This document shows, piece by piece, positions 44,147 to 52,789 of a stretch of 64,000 bases of DNA. The stretch covers positions 76,858 to 140,857 of the forward strand of contig JBILTR010000012.1 in the NCBI GenBank assembly GCA_044371425.1, read 5' to 3'. How positions within the stretch are numbered: the stretch's first letter is position 1; every line of letters begins with the position of its first letter. A program made the translations under genes and the position numbers. This stretch comes from JBEISR01 sp044371425 (GTDB lineage: Bacteria > Planctomycetota > Planctomycetia > Pirellulales > Pirellulaceae). The notes under the pieces were generated by a model. The model did not search any database and was not told the origin of the DNA. It was given only the letters and a program-made list of their open reading frames with translations.

Positions 44147-45649
44147 TCACTCAGGAACCGTATCGCTGCGCCGGATCGTCACCCCTTCCCAAGTCGCTTC
44201 ATCGGCCAGTGAATCGTACGTGAGAACTCGAGAACGGCTGCCGGGCACAGGTGGAAGATTGACCTTGGGAAGCCACTCGGCAAGCCGCTGGGCTTCCGGA
44301 CTAGCCAACGGATCGTCGATACGATTCCGCCATTCGTTGGGATCCTCCTGGAGATCGTAGAGCTCCTGACTGCCATCGGCGTAGATGATCCAGCGCCAAC
44401 GCTCATCGCGGATCGAATGGTTGTTGGGATTGTGCGTGGTGATCGCCGGCCAGCGTCGTGAATGCCCCGCATCCTGCAACTGTGGCACCAAGCTATGGCC
44501 TTCCAAATTCTCTGGTGCTTCCAGATGACATCGCTCCGCCAGGGTCGGGTAGAGATCCAGCAGCTCGACCGGCTGCAAGCATCTGGCCCCCGAAGAAACC
44601 CCCGGGCCTGCCATGATCAAAGGAACGCGAGTCGACCGCTCCCAAAGCGTGTTCTTCCCAGTCACTCCCTTTTCCCCCAGGTGGAACCCATGGTCGCTCC
44701 AGAGCACCACCAGAGTATTCTCTCCCCAGGGACTCGCCTGCAGCGCATCAAGAAGCCGACCAATCTGTCGATCGATGAAGCGTGTGCTGGCTAGGTACGA
44801 TCGGCAGAGATTTCGATCTTCCCCTTGCTCGGCCACCCATTTCCACCTCGGCTCGGGAAGATTCCAGTGAAGGTACCAGCTGAACCTTGGAGTATCTTCG
44901 CGATCACCTTCCAGAAGCTTGGGAAGCAAACGGGTGTCATCTGGGAAGTGGTTGTAGTCCTCTGGGGTCACGTAACAGGGCACATGGGGCAGGAAATAGC
45001 CAACCGAAAGGAAAAAGGGTCCGTCCTTCGGCATCTGCTGCAATCGCTCGATCGCCCAAGTTGTAATCGCCCAATCCCCTTTTTCCTCATCTCGATGGTC
45101 GAAAGCTCCCCAGTCCATCAAGGGATGATTTCCCATGGGGGTCGGCCCGATGAGCTTGCTGGTTGGCGTTCGCCCGATCGCACTGCCAGGCCCCCAGTGC
45201 TGAAACTCCTCCCGACGCTTCGGTTCCCCTCCCGCATTTCCATGAAAGATCTTCCCCGTGACGTAGGTCTGGTAACCTGCCCTCTGAAAGGCTTGCGGCA
45301 TCGTCACATGCCCCGCTAGCGACTCCACCGTTCTCAACCACGGTTCCAGTCCATAGATCCCGGTGGTCGACGGCCGCAACCCGGTCATCACACTGGTGCG
45401 CGACGGATTGCAGAGTGGGGATTGGCAATGCGCATTGAGAAACAGCGTGCCTCGCGCCGCCAGCCGATCGATGTTCGGCGTATCCGCCAGGGGATGCCCT
45501 CCCATGCACCCGATCCAGTCGTTCTGATCATCGATAGCGATCATCAGGACATTCGGCCGATCGATCGAAGGCTCGTCTCCCAGTACCTCCGCCCCCCAAG
45601 ACCAAAGGCAGCAGAACCCGATGCAGCAGGAGATCAGAAAAGTACGCAT
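44147..45649 (-). CDS. Sulfatase
   Basis: This is a 500-aa exported S1 sulfatase starting at the ATG at 45649, with AGGAG 7 bp upstream, 10 bp after the preceding stop. A signal peptide (1-24) is followed by the metal-binding Asp40-Asp41 and the active-site Cys80-Asn-Pro-Ser-Arg for formylglycine. LWSDHGFHLGEKGVTGKNTLWERS gives the second metal site. The sequence is of the iduronate-sulfatase-like or choline-sulfatase-like group. It forms an operon with the two-headed sulfatase. Confidence 0.93.
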   Translation of the reverse strand: MRTFLISCCIGFCCLWSWGAEVLGDEPSIDRPNVLMIAIDDQNDWIGCMGGHPLADTPNIDRLAARGTLFLNAHCQSPLCNPSRTSVMTGLRPSTTGIYGLEPWLRTVESLAGHVTMPQAFQRAGYQTYVTGKIFHGNAGGEPKRREEFQHWGPGSAIGRTPTSKLIGPTPMGNHPLMDWGAFDHRDEEKGDWAITTWAIERLQQMPKDGPFFLSVGYFLPHVPCYVTPEDYNHFPDDTRLLPKLLEGDREDTPRFSWYLHWNLPEPRWKWVAEQGEDRNLCRSYLASTRFIDRQIGRLLDALQASPWGENTLVVLWSDHGFHLGEKGVTGKNTLWERSTRVPLIMAGPGVSSGARCLQPVELLDLYPTLAERCHLEAPENLEGHSLVPQLQDAGHSRRWPAITTHNPNNHSIRDERWRWIIYADGSQELYDLQEDPNEWRNRIDDPLASPEAQRLAEWLPKVNLPPVPGSRSRVLTYDSLADEATWEGVTIRRSDTVPE

Positions 45650-45659
45650 GAAGGTGCTC

Positions 45660-48600
45660 CTATTTTTTCGCCGGCAGGGGGCCAGCCATCGGCGGGGTTT
45701 CGTAGTAGTCTTCCCTACCGACCATTCGCGGGTCTCCCCATCGGAGTAACTCCCGATCCATCCGGCTGCGCAGTTGGTCGAGCAGATCTTTGTGCTCTGG
45801 TTCCGACGCAACGTTGTGAACTTGATCTGGATCGCTCTCTAGCAAGTAGAGCTCTTCATAAGGCCGCTTGCCAAATGCTAGACGATACGGTTCGCTGCCA
45901 ATCTCACTTCCGCGGTTGGCGATCAACCACGCCTTGGTCGGGCTAGCATCCATGTCGGCGTACCCCACCATCGTCTCCTTGGCCAGCCTCTCCACAGCGG
46001 CCGGATCCTCCGCTAGGTCGGGCGACCCCATCGGCCAGCGTTCGGGATGGAAATTGCGGATGTAAAGAAACTGAGAGGTCCTCAGGGCGCGCTGGGGATA
46101 GGGAAGCCCATCTTCGCGAGCGTCGGCGACGTGACGTTCGCGACCAGTCAGAACAAAGTCGCGATCCGCTTCCACCTGCCCCGAATGGCTCGCCATCAAC
46201 TGCGGCATCAGGCTGCGGCCGGCCATCAATTCCGGGACCTCCACCCCAGCCCATTCCAACCAAGTCGGCGCCAGGTCCATCAGTGAAACCAGATCGTCCA
46301 CAACGCGTCCTGGCGGTACCGAGGGTCCGGCCGCAATCAGCGGTACGGCCGTTCCAAAATCGTAGAGGTTGCACTTCCCCCTAGGCATCCCCGGCATCCC
46401 GTGGTCGCCACTGAGCATCACCAGGGTATCGTCCGTCAGATGATGCCTCTCCAGCACCACCATCAGCCTTCCCACGGCTGCATCCCAAGCCTGAATCTCC
46501 CCGAGATAATCGGCGATATCTTCTCGCACTTCAGGAACATCGGGCAAAAAAGCTGGTAGATGCCCCTGCAATCGGTCGGGGTCAATTCCCCACAGCGACT
46601 TGCCCGATCCCTGGACAAATAGGCGATGGATCAGCGTAGGACCAAACCAATAGAAGAATGGCCGATCCGGATCGCGCTGCGCGAGAAATGCCTCGAAATT
46701 CGCTTCGACCTGTCCGAGGATTTCCTCGCGAGCTGCCTCCAAGGAAGCCCCTGCGTTCATCCGGCGCGTCACTTCTTCGGAAAAATTATTGATCGCTGAA
46801 CCCGCTTGCTCAAAACCATTTTTCCGCCCTCCCAGCGGCGCATCGGCAGGCATCCCAGGGCTCCACCCTTTATGGCTGCGGCCAAGCTGATACCTGCCCC
46901 GCTGCTGCAAGCCTTGCGCGAATGTCTCGATGCGATCGTCCCATCTGGCCCCTTGGAGTATCGACGCCGAACTGGTCCGCCAAAAATACTGCCCGCTGAT
47001 GAGACTGCTGCGGCAAGGAGTGCAACTGGGGGCAGGAGCGAACGCATGACGAAAGACGACCCCGCGGCGCGCAATCGCATCGATCGATGGTGTCGCCAAA
47101 AAAGTCTCGAATCCAGGCTTGGACGTCAGGCCGCGATAACAACCCGCATACCGACCCCAATCATCTGCAAATGCGAAAAGGATGTTGCTGGCTGGCGCCT
47201 GTGGCTTGGCGACCGGAACGCCATACTGCTCTACAAAACGCCTCCGGAAGGAATTCTCTGGGGGCCCCTCGACCCCTTCATTGACCAAATCCTTCTGAAT
47301 CGACTCCCACCACCGCTCAAAATGCTCCGCCAGATCTTCTTTCACTTCGGGATGCTCCGCCGCGACATCCTTGGTTTCACCAGGATCGGCCTGGAGATCA
47401 TAAAGCTGCCAAGCCGGTTTGAGGCCGCCATCGGGGGAAACTAGGTGCCACTTTCCATCGCGAACACTGCACTGTTTGTATTTGAACTGAGCCATCCGGT
47501 CGCGATCCGGCCAGCGCCCCAGGTGGGTCACCAGACGGCGACTCTCCCACGGTGCCCTGGGATCCTGCAGCAGTGGTAGCAGGCTTTTTCCCTCCACCTG
47601 CCCCTGATGCGAAGCTTCCCTATCGACTCCTGCCAGCTGTGCGATCGTCGGGAAGAAATCGATATGAGCCGCCTGGCGATCGCAGTCGCCAGGTTCGATG
47701 CGCCCAGGCCAGCTCCAAAGACTGGTGGCCCTGGTTCCCCCAAGCCACGCAGTCCCTTTCGCTCCCCGCATCCCCGCATTGAAGACCGAAACGCCCGCTG
47801 TGCCACCATTGTCGTTCATGAAGACGACCAACGTCTGCTGACGCAGTCCATCGGATTCCAAGAAATCCAGCAGTCGACCGACGTTCTGATCGATGTTGTG
47901 GATCATCCCGAAAAAATTCTCCACTTCGACGTTGGGAGCCTTCCCCTGATAGAGCGCCGCATCCTGCGGCCTGGCTACATAGGGGCTATGCGGAGCGTTG
48001 GTGGCGATGAGACAAAAGAAAGGTTTCTCTTGCGCATCGGCACGGCGATTCTTGATCCAATCCATCGCTTTCGAAAAATAGAGATCCGTGCAGTAGCCTT
48101 CCGTCTTCTCAAAGACACCATCGACCAGCAGATAGGGATCGTGATACCGATTGCCGGGTGCATCGCCGCAGGAACCTGCGTAACTCTGACCGATGCCGCC
48201 CGCGCCATGGATACACACCTTGTCAAATCCGCGACGCTGGGGCTGGTACGCATCCTCATCCCCCAAGTGCCACTTCCCGAAGATACCGGTGCCGTAGCCT
48301 GCCAAGCGAAGCACTTCAGCCAATGTGGTCGCATCCGGCCTCAATCGCTCTCGTTCCAAAATCGTGTGCGTCACACCGTTACGGAACTCGTGCCTTCCCG
48401 TCAGAAGGGCACTCCGGGTCGGCGCGCAGGTAGGACTAACCTGAAAGTCCGTAAACCGGCGGCTCGATCCATGAAGCCGATCCAGATGGGGCGTTTTGAG
48501 GATCGGATTGCCGTGAGCCGAAAGGTCGCCGTATCCCTGATCGTCCGTGATGATCAAGATCACGTTCGGTCGGCTCCCCTCGGGTGGCGATACCTCCGAT

Positions 48601-48701
48601 GCGGATCCCACCTTGGAAAGGGAAGCCAATGCGATGCAAAAGGCAGATGCGGCGATCCAGGACGCCGCCCGAAATGCCATCAGACGGACAGGGGACTGCA
48701 C
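45660..48701 (-). CDS. Two-headed sulfatase (two fused sulfatase domains)
   Basis: This is a 1013-aa exported protein starting at a GTG at 48701 (GGAG 8 bp upstream). Residues about 44-490 form one complete S1 sulfatase domain, with Asp53-Asp54 and active site Cys92-Ala-Pro-Thr-Arg, arylsulfatase-A-like. Residues about 505-1000 form another complete domain, with Asp513-Asp514 and Cys560-Thr-Pro-Cys-Arg, of the heparan N-sulfatase-like group. A linker of about 15 residues (VPVAKPQAPA) joins them with no stop. Both keep their catalytic residues. The two heads probably attack different sulfate positions. The gene lies upstream of another sulfatase. Confidence 0.92.
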   Translation of the reverse strand: MQSPVRLMAFRAASWIAASAFCIALASLSKVGSASEVSPPEGSRPNVILIITDDQGYGDLSAHGNPILKTPHLDRLHGSSRRFTDFQVSPTCAPTRSALLTGRHEFRNGVTHTILERERLRPDATTLAEVLRLAGYGTGIFGKWHLGDEDAYQPQRRGFDKVCIHGAGGIGQSYAGSCGDAPGNRYHDPYLLVDGVFEKTEGYCTDLYFSKAMDWIKNRRADAQEKPFFCLIATNAPHSPYVARPQDAALYQGKAPNVEVENFFGMIHNIDQNVGRLLDFLESDGLRQQTLVVFMNDNGGTAGVSVFNAGMRGAKGTAWLGGTRATSLWSWPGRIEPGDCDRQAAHIDFFPTIAQLAGVDREASHQGQVEGKSLLPLLQDPRAPWESRRLVTHLGRWPDRDRMAQFKYKQCSVRDGKWHLVSPDGGLKPAWQLYDLQADPGETKDVAAEHPEVKEDLAEHFERWWESIQKDLVNEGVEGPPENSFRRRFVEQYGVPVAKPQAPASNILFAFADDWGRYAGCYRGLTSKPGFETFLATPSIDAIARRGVVFRHAFAPAPSCTPCRSSLISGQYFWRTSSASILQGARWDDRIETFAQGLQQRGRYQLGRSHKGWSPGMPADAPLGGRKNGFEQAGSAINNFSEEVTRRMNAGASLEAAREEILGQVEANFEAFLAQRDPDRPFFYWFGPTLIHRLFVQGSGKSLWGIDPDRLQGHLPAFLPDVPEVREDIADYLGEIQAWDAAVGRLMVVLERHHLTDDTLVMLSGDHGMPGMPRGKCNLYDFGTAVPLIAAGPSVPPGRVVDDLVSLMDLAPTWLEWAGVEVPELMAGRSLMPQLMASHSGQVEADRDFVLTGRERHVADAREDGLPYPQRALRTSQFLYIRNFHPERWPMGSPDLAEDPAAVERLAKETMVGYADMDASPTKAWLIANRGSEIGSEPYRLAFGKRPYEELYLLESDPDQVHNVASEPEHKDLLDQLRSRMDRELLRWGDPRMVGREDYYETPPMAGPLPAKK

Positions 48702-48766
48702 AACAATCGCTCCAGGTCTAGGACCAAACTGTCGACAATGCGGGAAGGCGACGCCAATCGATCGCT

Positions 48767-49729
48767 TTAGGAGAGATCCGCGACATGGATGAAGGCATGC
48801 ACGTGCGGCGCACCACGAAAATGGAAGATGGAGTTGGGCCCCTCGATTCGCCAGTCATCCCACACCTGATCTCCTTCGAGATCACCATCCCGATAAAAGG
48901 CAAAGCGGAGGCGATCGATTCCCCCGCCCGCATCGATCTTGGAGAGAATCTCCTTGGCATCCGATACACGGAATGGCTTCAGCAGGTATTGCAGCGTCTC
49001 TCGCACCTGCTCCTTCTGCGGATCGCTCATCGCAGCCACTTCCAAGCCGTCGAAACGACCTTTCGGACCCTGCAACTGCAACTTCGATTCCTCTGGGATC
49101 GATGCCAACAGCGCCTGCTCCCGCTGGGAAGTGTCTAGGACCTCAAACAGCGCCTGTACCTTTTGCGTCTGATCGAAGTACAGATTGTTCTGTGGCTTGG
49201 ATTCCTCACCATGACCGTAGACGATCCCCCCTCCCAGCGCCACCTTCGGGTCGCTCGCCCCATCGGCGCGAAGCGTCACATGACGACCGGTCAGCAACCA
49301 CTGGAAAGGACCAGTGGTTGGGTCGCCGAACAAACCGACGCTGTAGGCCTCCAGCCCACCGTCATCTTCCTCCATCTGCTGCTTCAATCGCTCCAATCCC
49401 TCCGGCGACATCACCGTGTCGACGATTCGCTCAACCAACTCCCTCTGAGTGGCGGAATAGAAGGCATCCCCAATCTTGATCTTGGTGACATGCCAGTTGG
49501 CATTCAGCTTGCTCCGATCCGCCGCTTGATAGGGAAAGCAGATCGATTTTTTCTGATCGTCTGACAGCGATCGATAGAGATCGACCACCAGGGAATCCTC
49601 CCCCACCAGATCCACCGAAGCCGCTCCGGCCGCAACCGGCACCAGCGGAAGCATCGCACCGGCCGCAAGCACCCTGCGACGCGTCCATCGTCCCGAATTT
49701 TCGATCTGCTCTGGAAGAAAACGGTTCAT
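48767..49729 (-). CDS. DUF3500 protein with Tat-like signal
   Basis: This is a 320-aa protein. The N-terminus WTRRRVLAAGAMLPLVPVAAGA has the twin-arginine pattern, suggesting folded export. The body is the DUF3500 domain, with DGGLEAYSVGLFGDPTTGPFQWLLTGRHVTLRAD and a His-rich C-terminus (FHFRGAPHVHAFIHVAD). DUF3500 proteins have no known activity. AAGGGA lies 6 bp upstream of the start. It is on the same strand as the sulfatases and 65 bp upstream of the two-headed one, so it may be part of that operon. Confidence 0.9.
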   Translation of the reverse strand: MNRFLPEQIENSGRWTRRRVLAAGAMLPLVPVAAGAASVDLVGEDSLVVDLYRSLSDDQKKSICFPYQAADRSKLNANWHVTKIKIGDAFYSATQRELVERIVDTVMSPEGLERLKQQMEEDDGGLEAYSVGLFGDPTTGPFQWLLTGRHVTLRADGASDPKVALGGGIVYGHGEESKPQNNLYFDQTQKVQALFEVLDTSQREQALLASIPEESKLQLQGPKGRFDGLEVAAMSDPQKEQVRETLQYLLKPFRVSDAKEILSKIDAGGGIDRLRFAFYRDGDLEGDQVWDDWRIEGPNSIFHFRGAPHVHAFIHVADLS

Positions 49730-50013
49730 CTGGTGTCCCTTTCGCAGTCCTCATTGCAAAACCAGTCGGCAATCCTACGTTGTACCCGAATGCGTCGAGC
49801 AATTCAAAGAATCGACGGAATCATGCGATCGAGTGGGGCCAAACGATCGATTCCCCTCTCCAGAGACTTCCCCGAAAATCAACCCGGTATCCGTTTTTCC
49901 AAAACATCTGCTGCCGACAAAGCTCCTCGCATTTGCCATGCCCGGAGGTTGGCCGCCGGTTCGCATTGGCGACATCGCCTTCCAATCAACTCGCCCAAGT
50001 CGAAAACTGGTCG

Positions 50014-50949
50014 CTAGATGACGCGAGCGACCTTGCCGAGGAACAGTAGGTACATCAGGACCAGCACCGCACCCTCATAGGGTGAGATCTTCTTATCTTG
50101 AGTCAACAGGTAGAAGAACAAAACAGCGGACGCATAAACTGGCAAGGAGAATCCAATCAATTCGGAAGGAACGGATATCGGGGATAGCCACGTGACAATG
50201 CCTGGAATCGCCAAGCCATTGAAAATGCAAGACCCTAAGACATTCCCAACTGCCAACTCCGCCTTCCCTCGCCTAGCCGCCAGGACACTGACCACGGCTT
50301 CCGGAAGAGTGGTTCCCAGCGACAGCAGCGTCATCGACACCACCGCTGGGCTAATGCCGATTGCGGAAGCAATTTTCCCTAGTGAATCGATGGCAGCTCT
50401 AGAGGAATAATCGATCACCACTCCCGATCCAATCAACAGCAACAACAACCACGACCAACGATTCCAGATTCCAGGTTGTGCTTCAAAGCTGTTGGGCGCC
50501 CCCTCTTTGGCTGTAGAGAGCAAATAGAAGAGATACACCAAGTAAGCCAACATGCCCACCTGCGTCTCTCCAAAGCTCGCCTTGCCATCGTAGAAGGAGA
50601 CGATGACGATCCACGCAGTCGCCATCAGAAAGTGAAGATCGATGTAAAGGTAATGGTCCCCTAGATCGACCCGACGCTTAGCCACCAAAGCGGTCAGGCC
50701 AAGCACCAGCAGGATGTTGGAAAGCGAAGAGCCAAGAAGGTTGCCCGAAATCAACTCCGACTGCGAAGACCTTGCCGCAGACACACTGGCGGCCAATTCG
50801 GGCAGGGAGGTGCCAATCGCCACGATGACCAGTCCAGTAACCAGGGGACTGAACCCCATTTTTCTCCCCACCTGCTCGGCCGCCACGGTAAAAATTCGCG
50901 CAGCGACCAAAAGGAACGCGAGAGAAACGGCGAATATCCAAAATGTCAT
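50014..50949 (-). CDS. Calcium/sodium antiporter (CaCA family)
   Basis: This 311-aa protein starts at the ATG at 50949, where AAGGAG is 5 bp upstream. About ten membrane helices are present with the two inverted alpha repeats: GLVIVAIGTSLPELAASVSAA with SGNLLGSSLSNILLVLG in the first half, and LLSLGTTLPEAVVSVLAA with VGNVLGSCIFNGL in the second. These carry the acidic Ca2+/Na+ sites. It exports Ca2+ in exchange for Na+. It is divergent from the cytochrome gene. Confidence 0.94.
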   Translation of the reverse strand: MTFWIFAVSLAFLLVAARIFTVAAEQVGRKMGFSPLVTGLVIVAIGTSLPELAASVSAARSSQSELISGNLLGSSLSNILLVLGLTALVAKRRVDLGDHYLYIDLHFLMATAWIVIVSFYDGKASFGETQVGMLAYLVYLFYLLSTAKEGAPNSFEAQPGIWNRWSWLLLLLIGSGVVIDYSSRAAIDSLGKIASAIGISPAVVSMTLLSLGTTLPEAVVSVLAARRGKAELAVGNVLGSCIFNGLAIPGIVTWLSPISVPSELIGFSLPVYASAVLFFYLLTQDKKISPYEGAVLVLMYLLFLGKVARVI

Positions 50950-51087
50950 TGCGGCTCCTTCGGCAAAGCATCCTTCGAATTTCGACTCCCTGCTAAACTG
51001 AGGGTTGAGTATCCGATGGTATTCCTGGGGCGTCGTCGTCGCACAGCAGGCCATCGGTATCGATTCGCACCGAGGAGGATAATCGCC

Positions 51088-51558
51088 ATGCGGGCTATCA
51101 CTATCAGTTTAGCTTTGACCGCCATTTGTATGCTTTGGTTCAGCTCGATTCCATCCCCAACCCCTGGCGGGAAACTAACGGTAGAAACGGATGCAGCGAT
51201 CAAGCCGGTCGATGTCAACATGCACGACTTCATGGAAGGGATGTTCCAGGCCCCCTATCGTCGATTGAAAACTTCGATGGAAAAGGAACCGATGGAGCCA
51301 CCGGCATGGAAGTCGCTCCGCTCCGATGCGCTCATCCTGGCCGAAGGATGCAACCTGCTACTGACCCGACTTCCTGAGAAAGATATCGAAGACTGGAAGA
51401 AGCACAGCATCGAGGCGCGACAGGCGGGAGAGCAGGTGGTGCTGGCTGGAAAGGCAAAAGATTTCAGCAAGGCGCGGGCTTCGTATGAGACGATGCTGAA
51501 CCATTGCAACGCCTGCCATCGCCAATTCGAAAACGGCAAACACATCTTGGCCCCCTGA
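51088..51558 (+). CDS. Cytochrome c'-like heme protein
   Basis: This 156-aa protein starts at the ATG at 51088, with GGAGG 9 bp upstream. A signal-like N-terminal helix precedes four helices. The heme motif CNACH (140-144) lies at the C-terminal end, as in cytochrome c' rather than in classical cytochromes c. It would be exported and have one covalently bound heme. It may take part in electron transfer or bind gases such as NO. The neighbouring gene does not identify its partner. Confidence 0.88.
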   Translation: MRAITISLALTAICMLWFSSIPSPTPGGKLTVETDAAIKPVDVNMHDFMEGMFQAPYRRLKTSMEKEPMEPPAWKSLRSDALILAEGCNLLLTRLPEKDIEDWKKHSIEARQAGEQVVLAGKAKDFSKARASYETMLNHCNACHRQFENGKHILAP

Positions 51559-51638
51559 TCGCGACCTCAACACAAGCAGTTGATCGGCTCCAGCGCATGG
51601 ATCGGAAACCGGCCGCAAACCCCAACCACCGGCTTGTT

Positions 51639-52721
51639 TCAAGGAACCAGCCACTGGCCGATGCGTCCCTGAGAACCGGCCCCCCAAAGCTTCCCGGACG
51701 GACTGACGCGCAACACATGAAAGCCCTCGGTCGCGACCTGCCGCCAGCTCGCTCCATCGCGAGAACGGAAAGTCCCCTCCGGCCCGGCCGCCATCCAAAA
51801 TCCGCTCGAGCTATCGGGTAGGTGAACGACGCTGGAGCAATACCGAGCCGGTGGTTCGACGGCCGGCAAGATGCTGTCCCATCGCATCTGGGAGACTAGT
51901 GCAATTCCTCGATTCGTCTCTTCCGGACGGTAATCGCCCCCCACCATCACCACCTGATTTTCCGGACCCAAACCGATCGCAAAAAGTCCACTGGTGGCCG
52001 AAGAAGAAGCCTCCAGTTTCTGGCGATGCCACGAAGGCGACTCGATCGAAGCCCTCAACAGACTGGCCCTTCCGTCGGCCACTTCCCCTCCGGTCACCAG
52101 GACAAGATGACCGGCATCATCCAACGCCATGGCGCCGTTGCTGGCTGCAAAGGCCGCTTCCCCAGGCTCCGCATTGGGCAGATTCTCCCCTGGCCACTCC
52201 TGCCAAGTCTTCCCATGGTCTCTCGATTCGATCATCCGCCACACCCCATCGACCGGGTCGCTCAATATCCACCCTCTTCCGCGCGCATCGAAAACCATCG
52301 CATCGAAAAAAGCAGCTTCCGATCGATGCTGATACACTTTGGTCCACTGACGCCCGCCATCCTCGGTTCGATAAACCTCTGCCGGCGTCCCTGCGATCGC
52401 GATGCAGGCCGTCTTTGCATCCCAAGCCCAGATCGACCGAAAATCTGCCTCCCCACGTCCTGCTGGCCCAACCGAGTCCCACGTCGCGCCTCCATCCTGG
52501 GTTCTCAGGACTTGTCCCTTCGACCCGCCCACCCAGACGACTCGATCATCCACCACATGGAGAGCACGGTAGCTGACCGGCTCACCCGGAGTCACCACCT
52601 TCCATCGCTCGGTCGCACCCTCTTCGATAGCTTGGAGAGGTATCACGGTGGTTGCCACCAGCATCCACACCGTCAGATAAGATACGGCAATCCACTCGAA
52701 TCGGCACATGCTGCCTCGCAT
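51639..52721 (-). CDS. YCF48-like exported beta-propeller protein
   Basis: This protein, about 360 aa, has repeated blades such as WVGGSKGQVLRTQDGGATWDSVGP, AEVYRTEDGGRQWTKVYQ, and further Asp-box-like copies, as in the YCF48/HCF136 propellers and sialidase-like proteins. An N-terminal hydrophobic segment (WIAVSYLTVWMLVATTVIPLQA) suggests export. The start is not certain: 52721 has a GGGGG sequence 8 bp upstream, while 52760 and 52847 are also in frame. YCF48 helps assemble photosystem II in cyanobacteria, but in planctomycetes the role is unknown. It is divergent from the next gene, with short spacing. Confidence 0.8.
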   Translation of the reverse strand: MRGSMCRFEWIAVSYLTVWMLVATTVIPLQAIEEGATERWKVVTPGEPVSYRALHVVDDRVVWVGGSKGQVLRTQDGGATWDSVGPAGRGEADFRSIWAWDAKTACIAIAGTPAEVYRTEDGGRQWTKVYQHRSEAAFFDAMVFDARGRGWILSDPVDGVWRMIESRDHGKTWQEWPGENLPNAEPGEAAFAASNGAMALDDAGHLVLVTGGEVADGRASLLRASIESPSWHRQKLEASSSATSGLFAIGLGPENQVVMVGGDYRPEETNRGIALVSQMRWDSILPAVEPPARYCSSVVHLPDSSSGFWMAAGPEGTFRSRDGASWRQVATEGFHVLRVSPSGKLWGAGSQGRIGQWLVP

Positions 52722-52789
52722 CTTGCAATCCCCCATCATCCAAACGGCAAGATCTGACATTCCTTCATTGTATCGACAAGGTACCTGCC

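Noticed and set aside
44475..44491. Sigma-54-like sequence on the minus strand (TTGGTGCCACAGTTGCA)
   Set aside because: It lies inside the sulfatase coding region, near its 3' end, so it probably arises by chance. It shows that a three-mismatch match can occur in coding DNA.
47607..48770. 387-aa open frame opposite the two-headed sulfatase
   Set aside because: Antisense to an intact, conserved gene. It shows no family resemblance or ribosome binding site.
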